DNA of 64,000 bases from NCBI RefSeq assembly GCF_032854445.1, contig NC_088296.1:1986001-2050000 (forward strand), in the 5' to 3' direction. The position numbers and the translations under genes are program-made. Under the pieces are notes generated by a model, which saw only the letters and a list, made by a program, of their open reading frames with translations, made no database searches and was not told the origin of the DNA. Positions 36,716-48,744 of this stretch are shown here, in pieces (within the stretch, counting starts at the first letter, position 1; every line of letters starts with the position of its first letter). This DNA is from Liolophura sinensis (Eukaryota; Mollusca; Polyplacophora; Chitonida; Chitonidae).

Positions 36716-37539
36716 CTTTTGACATATACGTGTGCGGTGCAGTAATTTAGTAATAGTGTCTTTATACATTATTTATCAAATGATTGCTTCTAGGACTGAT
36801 TAAGGAAAAAAAAACAAGCTTGACAAGAAACATGTAAGAGGTGTATTAATTTAAATTAAAAGGTTCTTTACTTCACTTATACCTGTAAGTACATTGATAA
36901 CTGAATCAAAAGTTTTCCCCAACGCCACCCAACAAAAACCCAACTCGAACTGATGGTTCTCGCCTATTAGTCTGAAAAGAAGCTGAATTCAAAATTATCA
37001 GTCTCTAACAATCCCCTGCCAGCTTTCGAGATCACATGGTCGTCCAAGGTACAGCTGCCCTGATTCTTAAAGCCTTCTCGATTTTCTTTTCTCTAAAGAT
37101 CGACAAATTTGTGGATCGTGACACTCTGAACGAAGGCAAATGTTCTTGCACACGGCAAATCTCCAACAATCCATTGGAACTTACGATTCTCCTTTTTAAA
37201 GAACAGAGTCACGTTCAAGCTTTGAGAAATGTTAAAGGAATGCCAAAAAAGGAACACGTTATTTTGGGTGGGTCGGGATATGAAGTAGAACTTGCTCTAC
37301 ATCATTAAATGCAGTAGGGGCACAGGGAAAACTATACACAGAAAACCTCGCGTGTGTAAAGCAAGCCTTGATCCTAGATCAATAATAAATTAATCTAATG
37401 TTAAAATCGAAACCCGGGAAAAGCTATCGGGAGGCAAGTGGCGATGATGGTTTAATAGCTTCATATGATATCCACTGAACAGACTGACTGCTCATATTGA
37501 ACGGAATTGTTAACTTGGTTGTGTGTTTACTTATGTATA

Positions 37540-37705
37540 ATTAGAATGTACAGCATAGAGAGAAAAACCAGAGCGGCGAAGACAAGATGATAGCTGGAAA
37601 TCACATGTCACACGTAACCGGTGAAATACGGTCGTTTGTCAATTCACCTCAGTTCAGGTTTTACCCTCATGTTGTCAAATGCGGTGTTGTCGTCACATTT
37701 AACAT
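37540..37705 (+). repeat. Dispersed element E, copy 7
   Basis: ACAGCATAGAGAGAAAAACC, AGAGCGGCGAAGACAAGATG, ACACGTAACCGGTGAAATAC and CAATTCACCTCAGTTCAGGT in order; ends near GTCGTCACATTTAACATAC. Confidence 0.8.
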
Positions 37706-38239
37706 ACAAGTATATTAAAACAATGCAAAGGGACAGGCTGCAGGGGTACATATGTCAGTTTGCTAATTTATTTATTTCTTTATTTTACTGGCGTTTGATA
37801 TAATTGGTAGAAAACCACCGCCCTACAACAGGTATCTGACAAACCCCCTGACTTAAAGCAGTAGCCCACACAGCTGATACATTAATCCCAACACGAAATC
37901 CAGTTGTGTATAAATTTAATTTACAACATGGAAACCTCGTGTAACGATAGGATTCGGAAAGTGAAACGTATAAATGCAAAAGAAAACTGAAACAGTGCCC
38001 CTGATATTCCTGTACGAGATGCATTTCCAGACCATATCTCCAAAACATTAGGCAAACTTACACAATATTTGTCTCAGCAATATTATATTGCCGACAGAAA
38101 TGTTTCTTTCTTCCTTCCTCTCTTTGAGATATTCATGTGCAAGCCAGGCAGCTGAACGGGCATTGTTTCCTATAGACGTCACATTAACATAAATGGAGAG
38201 AGTTTGTGCCTCATAGGCAGAAGGTGGACTTTTGTTACG

Positions 38240-38462
38240 TGAGGGGCCTCCTTGGCTCAGTTGGTTAGCGCGCTAGCTGGCTTCCTCTCTGGCTGCACGT
38301 CGGAAGGTCTGCCAGCAAGGTGCGAATTGTTGTGGGTTTCCCCCGTGCTGTGCCCGGTTTCCTAACACCATAATGTTGGCAGCCGTCATATAAGTAAAGT
38401 ATAATTTCAAGTGAAATATTTTTGATTACGGTGTAAAATACCAATGAAGCAAATAAACAAAT
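38240..38462 (+). mobile_element. SINE, CATAATG-tail family, most complete copy
   Basis: Starts GGGGCCTCCTTGGCTCAGTT followed by GGTTAGCGCGCTAG, in which TGGCTCAGTTGG fits a tRNA A-box. The expected B-box is not clear, so a short internal deletion is likely. Then GAAGGTCTGCCAGCAAGGTG, GTGGGTTTCCCCCGTGCTGT, CCATAATGTTGGCAGCCGTC, AAGTGAAATATTTTTGATTA and GGTGTAAAATACCAATGAAG lead to a short A-rich end. I recall this layout from molluscan SINEs. Confidence 0.88.
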
Positions 38463-40640
38463 TTTGTTCCTTTTCTTCGCTTAAACTTAATTTTGTCTAT
38501 TAGTCTAATGTTATGTATATACATGTGGGTGCGTGTTATTCAGATGAGTTCCCTTTGTAACGCACAGGACTACTGATGTGTTACAGGACGGGCTTAACAA
38601 CAGTGGCAAGCTACGTGAAAATCCTCACACAAAACTAGGGTAAATCTTTTTATAGTCTTAATAAAAAGCAGATGTGCATTACCAAAATGCCTTAGGCCAA
38701 TCCCCTCCATTTTGTCATATTTGGCCGCTACTGCCAAAGACTATGACATAATCGATACCCCGAGGCCAAAATTGGGTTCATCTAGAATGATCGATCCGTT
38801 AGACACTGCCTATGGGCCCAGTGCGAGATTTGTATGTCAAAACGCAGAGGCTACCCTTTGATCCCCGTGCAATCAGCGCCACCTGGCGACCATAAAATGT
38901 CTCCAAGCACCACCGAGATTACCCCTGAAGAGATCATTGCCATATTGATCGCATTTCTTGCCTGGGCAGATTTTCCCTTCACGCTCTGCCAATTTGGGCT
39001 ACAAGTTGCTTGCTTCGAGTTGTTGGGCAAAAACGCAGCGCACTCGTGGGGTATTACTATGGGCAGGTGGTAGTTATAAAGACGTAAACATACTTAAATA
39101 AATGTACTAATATGGTTACAATTCTGAAGCAATTAAACTGTGAGAATTTGTGGGTTTTACTCGATGCGCTATGTAACAGAGACTGCATGAGACTAAGGAA
39201 AATGCGTTTGTTTCGGAAAAATATAATATTCAGCTTAGGATTACACGTTCACAAGAAACATAATTGAACGAATTGAACGGAAGAAATATTGTGGCAAATA
39301 CATCGGATGCCTAACGGCCTTCTGGTGCACTTATCATCCAAATAATTGACCCAGGGGGAATTTTGTGTAGAGGCTCTGGGCAGCCATGTTTATTTTTTGT
39401 TCCTATTGATTAACCCCGGTATTAAGTCCAGTCGATTCTCTCTTGACCTATTGCATGCTCCAGTCACAGATTCAAACTTTCCTCCCCAAGATTGTGTCCA
39501 ACGAAAAAGCTTTGAGATCCCTTAGGATAGAAATATCCCCTCATAAGAGCTGTCCAATTTCAGATAAGGGATGATGGTAAAAACATCAGGTCAAAGGGTG
39601 AGGAAGATTTCAGAGACGGGCTTGTAAGTGATAGGTCGGTTTGACCTTTACCCAGCGTGATGTATTTCGTGAAAAGTGATAGAAGTTTAATTAAGGGAGA
39701 AAATATTCTCATTACGTTTTAATGTTTGATTTCGAATTCTTTTACGTCACCAAACACATATATCCCTTGCTTCTCTTTTCGCCGCGTGTCAGGTTACTTA
39801 CCTGTACATGTTGTACTTGACGATGTAATCCGAACAAAGTCAACCCTACGGATGGAGATTCATCGTTCTACTTCTGGGTAACAGCAGAGAAACAAGGATT
39901 AAGTAAATTCAATGTAGGTTCAATGAACATTTTAAGGGAGCTGTGTAGAATTAGCAGATGTGGCTGCATTGACAAAAACATACACGTATAAAATTGGTAT
40001 TGCATTCTTTGGAGGTCCTATCTGATGGTATTGTTCAGAGCCTTCACTTGTGTAACCTTCATTTACAACTGTTTCAAGACAACATCCTTATGAAAATAAA
40101 AGCTTAACCGTCGCCTATAACAAAATTTAAAAATTCGAATTGGCATTAATTTTGATACAAATAAAGGAGATCTGGGGGTGTCTCCTTTGGAAAGAGAATG
40201 ATAGCGTATTTAACCCAAAATAGTGTCTTGCGTAAAAAAAGAATGATCAGTTTTTCGCTGGAGAATCAAGCAGCTTCAATTTGATTTCAATTAAGATCGG
40301 CCGCTCTTGAAAGCCCTGAGAACTTCCGGACATTGGCCGTCTTTGACCGTTTCAATGGCTGATAATGGGTCACGGGTCAGAACTCACATTAACGCTGGGA
40401 AGTTGATGGAGATGGGTTAATTTATGGCAGGAGTTAACTCCTTTCTAGCTTACATTCCCTTAGGAAGTCATTAATTTAACTGGTGCCTGAGATTTATTGT
40501 AGACAGAGTTAAACATACCCGTCGTATACTTGTAAGCTTAAGCTCTTCGTTGAAGTATAATGAAGTTTATTGTTCTGTTGTTAAAAGAATCATGGCATTG
40601 TGTAAGCAACTTAATAAGGAGGTATATTTTCAATTTCTAT
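38463..40640. other. No gene recognised
   Basis: Includes the tentative CTCF-like site and short ORFs only. Parts (38680-39060 and 39350-39680) are less AT-rich than the surroundings and look single-copy. Confidence 0.4.
38875..38889 (-). promoter_or_regulatory. CTCF-like site (tentative)
   Basis: AGCGCCACCTGGCGA fits the reversed CTCF core RSYGCCMYCTRGTGG at 13 of 15 positions, the mismatches being in the last three. It also contains an E-box, CACCTG. A single motif match in 64 kb is weak evidence. It lies in a GC-richer stretch with a 79-codon ORF at 38834-39073 that has a hydrophobic segment but no recognisable family. Confidence 0.2.
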
Positions 40641-40668
40641 CGCCTCGGTGACCTTACGTTCGTGGGAG

Positions 40669-40690
40669 GGGGGGGGGGGGGGGGGGGGGC
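40669..40690. repeat. Poly-G tract
   Basis: A run of about 20 G. It inflates a 137-codon ORF at 40560-40973 by coding a glycine run; I do not accept that ORF. Confidence 0.85.
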
Positions 40691-40973
40691 TCGAGTCGGG
40701 TCACACCAAAGACTTGTGCCGCTCACTTGGCAGGTTAGAACAAGTAAATATGACTGGTTGGCCGTATGTCAGTCTAATGTGACAGGATGGGGTCTTGTGT
40801 CAGGTGTCTTTGGCATGATTCTTCAGTGGCGGCAGCACTTTAGCGGCATGGACTCGCCCCGCCACAAAAAGACAAAGTATATACCTAATCACCTTTCTTC
40901 GTTATATGGCGATACATGGGCACAGTGGTTTTTGGTGGCTGAAATGAACATTTTACTGTATGGATCTCAATGA

Positions 40974-42055
40974 AGAGGATTGCGTGTGCAATAACTAATT
41001 TGACATGAGGCGCCTAATTTGAAAAACAAAATACATCGACAATATGCGCAGAAATCTCGCCCACCCTGAAGATGTGAATCACACTGATGATTTGACAAAT
41101 TCATGGAGCAGGTGTCATGATGGTGATTACCGCTTCCAGATTTCACGACCACTGGATCAAGACAAAGTAGTGTGAGAAGGTTCGTGACTCGGTTTGTATT
41201 TTGTTTGATATTAGATAAGAAGATGACTTTCATAACATTAGAACTACGTTTAACGTATCTAGCAATTAAAAGAGATATTCGTATATCAACCATCAGTTAA
41301 AATGGACGCTCATATCTCAAGCATTTAGGTATTTTCTTTTATAATGTTGATTTAAGTTTATAAATACTCAACGCACGAAGAAGTCTCTCAGCATTAAATA
41401 ACGTAATAAATTGCTTTGTGCGTTTATATTTTCTCTTTACTCTTTACACGCAATCCTCACCATTATGTCGAAAGACACCGGACTTCTGACTTTAACTTGT
41501 TCTGACCCTGATAAGGATAAAATGCCACCATTGTGGTGTTACACTCTAGTCGCTCGTTAATTCATTCTTCTAAGGTAAGTTTTTATTTCCGGATACATAT
41601 ATTTATATAGAGCGTTTTATCTGTGTCTCTCTCCCACTATCACTTTAATAATGGTGAAGTGTCCTGATTCTTACACAAATTGGAGTTCATAAAGCCCTTG
41701 GTCCGCGGGGGTGAGGTCATTCCAACTGTAGACTGTGCGACCGCTATTAACTTCGTCCCGCCGTACGTCAGAAACCCGAAGGGGCGTTATTCCACACTTT
41801 CCACAATCGATCTCACGAGAAGACACACATTTCCCGTGACCTATGACATGCCTGAATAGCCAGTATTAGGCCGAGGCGGATGAGCGTAAATATGGACACC
41901 AATGGAGATTTGGGTTTACCTAGGTCAACCTAATGATGGAATTTCTAGGGAATGTCTCACTAAGATACCACAACTTGTGCCTTACGTAGCGTCCATGACC
42001 TTAATGCCTCTTCTGCAATTAGTAATCCATAGATCCAGTGAACTAATGAATACAA
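40974..42055. other. No gene recognised
   Basis: Short ORFs only. AAGGTAAGT at 41572-41580 is a perfect 5' splice-site consensus, with GATAAAA about 55 bp upstream, but no acceptor or ORF could be tied to it. Confidence 0.4.
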
Positions 42056-42059
42056 TACA

Positions 42060-42545
42060 TGTGACCACATCTACACATCGTTTGTGCTTTCGCATAGGGT
42101 ACAAAAGAGTAGAACGGATTTTCTCCGCTTGGCGATGTTGACATCAACACATCGTTTGAGCTTCTCGAGTAGTCTACAAAATGTAGAACGGATTTTCTTC
42201 GCCTGACGATGTTGACATCAACACATCGTTTGTGCTTCTCGCATAGGCGACAAAATGTAGAAGTGATTTTCTGCTCCTAACGCTGTTGACATCTACACAT
42301 CGTTTGTGCTTCTCGCATAGGCGACAAAATGTAGAAGTGATTTTCTGCTCCTAGCGCTGTTGACATCTACACATCGTTTGTACTTCTCGCATAGGCGACA
42401 AAATGTAGAAGTGATTTTCTGCTCCTAACGCTGTTGACATCTACACATCGTTTGTGCTTCTCATATAGGCGACAAAATGTAGAACGGATTTTCTCCGCCT
42501 GACGATGTTGACATCTACACTTCGTTTGTGCTTCTCTCATACGCT
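42060..42545. repeat. Minisatellite, 74-bp period, about 6.5 copies
   Basis: TGTTGACATC starts at 42136, 42210, then every 74 bp to about 42507. The monomer is CATCTACACATCGTTTGTGC then TTCTCGCATAGGCGACAAAA then TGTAGAAGTGATTTTCTGCT. Two subtypes exist: AGAACGGATTTTCTCCGCCTG at the two ends and AGAAGTGATTTTCTGCTCC in the middle, so the central copies spread later. Confidence 0.93.
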
Positions 42546-42754
42546 ACAGATTTTTGAGTCAGTTGACACACACTTTTATCTCAGTGTACCATATCAAAAT
42601 TATGAGTTTTGACATGTACATGTGTCTTGTGTCATTGATTTTTAATTGCACGTATCCCATTTACCGTAGGGAAACGTGCTTATCTTCACACTTTGTTAAC
42701 ATTCTCTTTAAATGCTCCTTCGATTTTGATTTGCAGTGTTAGGAATATCATTTA

Positions 42755-42870
42755 TTCCCTGACGATATCACTTATTTGATTGGTGTTTTACGTCGCAATT
42801 CCCTGACGATATCACTTATTTGATTGGGGTTTTACGCCACACTCAAGAATGTTTCACTTATACGTTGACG
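42755..42870 (-). mobile_element. SINE tail fragment with a 44-bp tandem duplication
   Basis: TTCCCTGACGATATCACTTA then TTTGATTGGTGTTTTACG occurs at 42755 and again 44 bp later at 42799. The second copy continues into CCACACTCAAGAATGTTTCA, the reversed SINE tail. The duplication includes flanking DNA as well as the tail end, so it followed the insertion. Confidence 0.75.
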
Positions 42871-44380
42871 AAGGACGATGATTGCATTTACCCTATTATT
42901 TGGTTATCGTAGTCTAGAGTGACTTTATACTGCCATGCTATGAGGCACATGATACTGACGTCTTCGGATACACATCGTTCTTATCATGTCGCCCGTTATT
43001 CTTCTCTGAACCATCACTCGCATCACAAAGCTGATGGCTGATTTTGTTAACTAGACTGTAGAATTAGGTATCATGTGTGACTACAGTAACAAAGTTGATG
43101 GGGATAGGAACAGTTTGCAGTATTAACAATGTGTTAGATATGGACGTACAAAATGTAAAACCTATGTGTTAGATCAGTACAACGTTCATTTATACCGCGG
43201 CATTTGTGTATAATCGCAATATATATCTAAGTCGGGTTTGACTGAAATACCTTTTTATGTGTAGTCAACTTATTTATAGCATTATAATCTACAAATTTGT
43301 TGTCGGACGCGATCCAGAAATACTTGTGGAATTATGCATCCGCCACTCCACATTTATCTGCCTCCGCCCCCGCGAAATAATTATCTGGCAAACGTAGTGC
43401 CAGATAATCCACAGCACAAGATCGTCTCACATCGTCTGTGGCGAGGCATGGAACGGAATGCAGCGGAAGCTCACAGAATAGCATCCGGACCTGTTTCATG
43501 GCAGAATGGGCGCATTTGCTATGGGCTTGTTAAAAGTACCCCTCCGTGGATGCACAGCTAGATGAAAACCTGTGTGTTGACGTGCAGCCGTCTGGTCGAT
43601 ATCTCCGCAATCAAAGGAGCGGACAATTGGTTGTGACACATGGCATGTAACGGTGTTCATCAGAGTGCCTAAGCAGAGGAACTGATGTCAGCAATGCTAG
43701 CAAAACCGACAGCTCCGTATCCGGAGAAGGCAGATGATGTAAAGGGAGACTGTGCGTTCTTACAGAAAGGGCCGGGAGAGACACCCCTTTGTATCCGCGG
43801 GATCACTGCAATACCTTCCTCAGTGCTTTAACTGGACAACCATTTACACTAAGTTGCTCCTGGTTGTTGGGTGACTCAAGGCTAGTACTTGTGCACGGTT
43901 CACTTGAGAAATGCCTGTCTTCACATCCGATCCAAAAGCCCTGTTTTCTCTTGCAAATGAAAGAAAGAAAACGTGTTGCAACGTTTCACTTGTTCACGAA
44001 TCCCAAATTCTTTTCCAATTTCCTCTTCTTGAAATCTGCAAGTTATGGGTCACAATGCCATATTCCGCAGAACCCAGTGTTCTTCGATCATATCAGATCA
44101 CTTTAAGCATCCTTTTTTTTTGTTTTTGTTTTTTTTTTTTATGTCGGGGACTGCCTCTTGTCACTTTTTTAATATATGCCATATTGACCTGACTGGCTGC
44201 TTTATAAACACTTAAATGTCTTTCCTAGATACCGTCAGTATGGTTCATGAAGCCCAGCATAGTTTTCAAATATTTGAATGAATTTCAACACTTACAAAAT
44301 CTGAAAAAATAAATGAAATGTTTTCGCATAGTTTTCAGTTGTCTGTGTAATGAACTTTACCTCACATTTTAGCTTGCTTT
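42871..44380. other. No gene recognised
   Basis: Short ORFs only: 75 codons at 43334-43561 (proline-rich start, no family) and two overlapping ORFs at 43789-44192 in different frames. A T-rich stretch lies at 44117-44140. Confidence 0.45.
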
Positions 44381-44384
44381 TCTT

Positions 44385-44600
44385 TAAGTATGGTATAGCA
44401 TAGGGATAAAAACCAGAGCAGCGAGGACAATGTGACAGTGAGCGATTGGGAAATGGTCACATGTACCCTGTGAAACACAGCCTCTTATCGATTTACTTTA
44501 GTTAGGGTTTTTTTCCCTAACTTCATGTAAATGCTTAAATGGCTGCAGATTACGGGCATTCTACCACTATGGCTTAAGCACAAGCAGGTAACAATGCCGT
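44385..44600 (+). repeat. Dispersed element E, copy 8
   Basis: TATAGCATAGGGATAAAAAC, CAGAGCAGCGAGGACAATGT, ACATGTACCCTGTGAAACAC, AGCCTCTTATCGATTTACTT and TAGTTAGGGTTTT in order. Confidence 0.8.
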
Positions 44601-44741
44601 GATGCCAATTGCAATTGATTAGTCACTGATCTAAACAAAAATGTTCTCACCAATCAGATTCTATTTTCCATTCATGCTGTAGTCAGTCAATCTCATGCAT
44701 CTCTAAGTAATCATACATTCATACTTTTGTTTTAACTATTT

Positions 44742-45610
44742 TTAACTATTAAAACTTTCCCACTGCTTTAGAAAATTGTCGCCTTTCCCGGATATATCAG
44801 CTATATATTTTTCGATTTTATAATGGTCAGTTGCCGTTTTCTGCATGTTAATTATGTTTAATTTGGCGTCATTCCGTCTCATGTCAAAGAAGTACTTTTT
44901 TTTGCTAAAATTGTCAGTAAATTTAAATGTGAGGTATTGTGTTTCTCCCTCCACCCCACACTAATTGCTTTAGGAGTTATTTTAATATCAGTCTTCCACT
45001 TTCTATCAACTTTTCGCACTCTGTCCACAATTTACCTGTTTCCGGACATTCAATGAAAGAGTGTTCTATAGTGTCCTTACCGAGTCAGCAGTAATTACAA
45101 ATATCGTCGTGTCTCTGTCCTATTTTAAACAGGTGAGATTTTGTTGGCGTTATCTTGTGTAAGATTTTGTATTGAAAATCTCGTAGCTTGGTGTATTGAG
45201 TGAATTGATAAATAGATTCGAGTACCTTTTCCCAATCAGTTTCTTTATCTAACCGGAGAGTATCCTTCCATTTTTCGTGGACTTTGATATTTTGTTGCAA
45301 ATCATTATTTAATAAATCGTAAAAGCGTTTTGTTCCCCGTTTTGTTTAGTAAGTAATAGAATGTTCAGTGGAAAGGAGGGACAATATACATCAAGCTTCT
45401 CATTTATCGTGAACCACTTGGTTGGAACATTTCGAATTAACATATCATAATTTAAGAGAGTACTTTTCACTTTAAATTTTTGTTTGAAATGTTTAAATAT
45501 CAAAAAATTTCCTTCCGAATTTTTAAAATCTCCTATAAATCTAACATTATTTTGATAGCAGTAATCCACTGATCCAGAATTACTCCAAGAGTGCTGTGTT
45601 GTCATAATAT
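44742..45610 (-). pseudogene. Non-LTR retrotransposon ORF2 C-terminal remnant (zinc-finger-like region after the reverse transcriptase)
   Basis: Read on the minus strand. The first piece (45692-45309) contains NNVRFIGDFKNSEGNFLIF and NVPTKW, typical of the stretch after the reverse transcriptase in LINE proteins. Near 45330 the frame shifts by one base (KRFYDLLNN is in the next frame). The second piece holds TKLRDFQYKILHKITPT, then ICNYC, a TGA where W is expected, and TIEHSFIECPETGKLW, together the C-x2-C...H-x4-C pattern of the zf-RVT family. A further TAA and shift follow near 44965. The last piece ends ISGKGDNFLKQWESFNS before a stop at 44742, like the true C-terminus of such proteins. 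The reverse transcriptase and endonuclease are absent: a 5'-truncated, decayed insertion. The clade may be L1/Tx1-like, but I cannot tell. The host-flank boundary near 45.6 kb is approximate. Confidence 0.85.
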
Positions 45611-46555
45611 ACAAACATACAGTATCATTAAAACAATGTAAAGCATAGAGAGGAACAAAGATACCCCTTATTAGTTCACTAATACGATGCATGCAGGATT
45701 TACATGCATGTGTATGCCTTTCTTATGTCAATTATTCCTAATTACAATTTTAGAACCGTGTTAACTTCCTATGCTTAGACAATTGATAAGAAAAATAGCG
45801 ATGCTCTCTTATTGGTCCATTCATACCAAAGCAATTTGCATATGTGCCTTTTTTACTCTCCACAATATACTGGATCACGTACAAACTTGCGCGTTTTTGC
45901 TTCCGTTGAAAAAACATCACTTCGAATTCAGTATTGATATTACCCACCTCATTGACAGGTTTTTGCTGACAATGACACATCGGGTAATGATGAACAGATA
46001 TTTGCCTGCCGCCTAGCGCTCGCTGCGTATGGCAGAGGTCAACAAAAGGGGAGGTAATTAGATGAAATGCTCAACGCCGATCTAAAACGAAAAAAACAAG
46101 ACAGATCAAAGAAAACTTGATCAAAACTGACCTGAAATGTAGCGTAAAAAGTCAAGACATGATTGATCGAACAGATTAGGAGAAGATCCATGGTGTGCGT
46201 TAGATATTACATTTCCAGTAGTCTGATGCGGAATTGGCCTCGAGAAAAGGTGCCCTATTACAGGTCACGCTTCGTAGCTACAACATTCAAATTTACCGTA
46301 AAAAAGTTAAACACTTGCATTATAAATGAATTGTCATGTGATTGTACCTTACTACCTTACAACTGTAATAGTAGGCAGAATGTAATGCGTGCATAAATTT
46401 AAAGGGATCGTGCACTGTAGACCACATGCCAGGGAGTAAATTCGGGCTAAAGCAGGTTCTACATCATAATGATCAAGCAGTTTAATATCAACAACAACAA
46501 CTAAAAACATCAGCTAACATGTTTAACTTGCACTATTTTCTGGAAAATATATAGA
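45611..46555. other. No gene recognised
   Basis: Short ORFs on both strands with no motif; some of this may be upstream retroelement sequence too decayed to recognise. Confidence 0.4.
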
Positions 46556-46575
46556 TAATTACGCGTTATCTGTGG

Positions 46576-46912
46576 AAGGGAGGGGGGATGGGGAGGGTGA
46601 GGGTGAGGGGGTAAAAGAGTGGTAAGGGTGAGTGGGTGACGAGGTGAGAGAGTGGGTAGGGTGAGGGTGAGTAAGTGAGGGGGTGAGAGAGTGGGAGGGT
46701 GAGGGTGAGTGGGTGAGGGGTGAGAGAGTGAGGAGGGTGAGTGGGTGAGTGGGTGAGGGGGTAAAAGAGTGGTAAGGGTGAGTGGGTGACGGGGTGAGAG
46801 AGTGGGTAGGGTGAGGGTGAGAAATTGAGGGGGTGAGAGAGTGGGAAGGGTGAGGGTGAGTGGGTGAGGTGAGACAGTGAGGAGGGTGAGTGGGTGAGTG
46901 GGTGAAAGGGTG
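46576..46912. repeat. G-rich GGGTGAG minisatellite, 150-bp higher-order period
   Basis: The plus strand is nearly pure purine plus T, built of GGGTGAG, GAGTGGG and GAGGG blocks. GTAAAAGAGTGGTAAGGGTG recurs at 46611 and 46761, giving a 150-bp higher-order unit present about twice. The minus strand encodes a 120-codon Pro/Ser/Thr/His ORF (46559-46921) that follows from the composition. The dense GGG runs on one strand could form G-quadruplexes. Confidence 0.9.
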
Positions 46913-46929
46913 GGGCGGCATTATTATAT

Positions 46930-48590
46930 CTCTCTTTCTTCGCTACATAATTATTATATTACAGCGATCACTAAAACACTTGTGAGGACCAGTCTGCGTT
47001 TATTTTATCCATGCCCCCCGACACTACAATTGTCCTACAGAGTGGTGATGCACAGCAACTTTGTTCAGTTCAAAGCGGTGTATAAAGAGGGGAGCACAGA
47101 AGAAAAAGAAAAAAAAATATTCCAAAGAATACAAAACATCAACAGTTGCTGGTCTAATGGAAAACTTCGGAGTAATAACAAACTCATCCTCAAGAGAATA
47201 CCCGTTAATCAGACCAATTGACTGTAAAAAAAGTTCAAAAACGTTTTTCTTCAAAGGTGAGATCATGTGGCCAATGGTTTTGTTCTCGTTGACAGGAATT
47301 CCACGTCTCTGCTTTTTTTTCTCTTCATGCAACATCATATTATGACTTTGTCTTGTCCCACATTTGAGGCTGGGCGAAGACAGGGCATGTTTTGTCAACT
47401 TGAAATTTACAATACACTGATACTAAGAGATCGAAAAATACGTTTAAGATTTCGGACACCTTTGTCTTTATCTCTGGCGAGTCGTCTGGTGAATGGAAGT
47501 ATTTAACATTGGATGAATCGAGCAATGAGCGTTGTAAAATTTGCTGCTGTGCCATACTGATTACAGCGCATGCGCCCCTCTCTAAGCTTCCTTAACGTTA
47601 CGGCCACCACTAGACAGGCTTGGTTTTCGGAGCCTGTGCGAAGCACGTAGTCTTACTCAGGCTTAACTTCGCAACTGGATCTACATAAGGGGCATTTACA
47701 AATAAAATTGTTTCAGGTGTTTAGTTAGAATCATCTTGTGTATGCCTTAGACAAAGACAATGCATGTGTATAAAGCATTTTTTAGAAATCAAGGATTTAG
47801 ACAGAGTATTTGTGATTCCTGACATCACTTCCTGCATCATCAGCTTGGCCTCTGTAACCTTGGATGTGTTCAAGAGTTGTGTACAAAATTTGCTATTGAT
47901 GGCAGTGTATGTAAGGACTTTTCTGCTGTACATGTAAACGTCAATCACAGACATATATCGAACTGTTGCTTTCTTTAGAAGATGATGCTTATGAAGGAAA
48001 TGTCTGCCCACTTAATTTTAAATAGGATTACAAATTGAACAGTCTCATTTCTTTTACTTAATTCTAAATTTACAAATTTAAGATTTTTTTATACTTTTAA
48101 TGTTAACATACAAATGGTGACGTTATAAGTTATTAAGGTCTAACATGTATCCTGTATAGAGTCATTAAAACAACTCAATCTAATATAAATAAATATGTAC
48201 CAGTAACCATAGTGATAGATTTTTTTGTCTCATCTGATTTTCTAAAATTTTGTCACTGGCGCTTTGATGTAAACTGACATCAAATGCGGCTTATTGGACG
48301 CACCAGTCCTGGTCTTCTCTGCAATCTTTCCAGCTACTATCTTTGTTTCTTGACACTCGTCACGTGATTCCCTTTCTACACATTTCGTGGCACTGAAAAA
48401 GATTATCGCCTAAGAAAGGACCGTCGATGTCAGGCATGTTCTCCATAAAAGAACAACGGGTTAGAAATATCGATGAGCTCAAACTTTGACAATGGCCTTT
48501 TGAGCTCTGGCTGTCCCTATACGTGACTTCTCAGTATAACGTACCCGGATGTACAATTTCCCGCTACTCCAGTGGACATTGTTGGGTCGG
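46930..48590. other. No gene recognised
   Basis: Several short overlapping ORFs on both strands between 46898 and 47555; their overlap in different frames and A-rich composition argue against coding. Nothing else is seen. Confidence 0.4.
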
Positions 48591-48594
48591 ATAG

Positions 48595-48744
48595 AAAGAA
48601 AAAGGAGCCACAAGGCGTCATAGAAAAATCCAACAAAAGTGGCCTGTACTGACACAAGGCTTATTTTCGAAAGAAAATGGAGCCACAAGGCGTCATAGCA
48701 AAATCCAACAAAAGTGGTCTGTACTGACACAAGGCTTATTTTCT
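48595..48744. repeat. 75-bp tandem duplication
   Basis: AGCCACAAGGCGTCATAG at 48606 recurs at 48681; the two copies differ at only a few positions and each ends ACACAAGGCTTATTTTC. It gives an 83-codon minus-strand ORF by its multiple-of-three length. Confidence 0.93.

Noticed and set aside
38834-39073. 79-codon ORF with a hydrophobic segment as a small membrane-protein exon
   Set aside because: No family recognised, no clear splice signals, and a length expected by chance.
40560-40973. 137-codon ORF
   Set aside because: Held open across a ~20-base G homopolymer; no recognisable family.
41516-41580. Spliced-leader RNA gene
   Set aside because: There is a short exon-like stretch and a perfect donor, but I see no Sm-binding site or conserved leader downstream.
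46576-46912. Telomere-like interstitial repeat
   Set aside because: The unit is GGGTGAG-type and not TTAGGG; no run of TTAGGG is present.
46559-46921. Pro/Ser/Thr/His-rich 120-codon ORF like a mucin domain
   Set aside because: Direct translation of the GGGTGAG simple repeat; no flanking exon or signal peptide.
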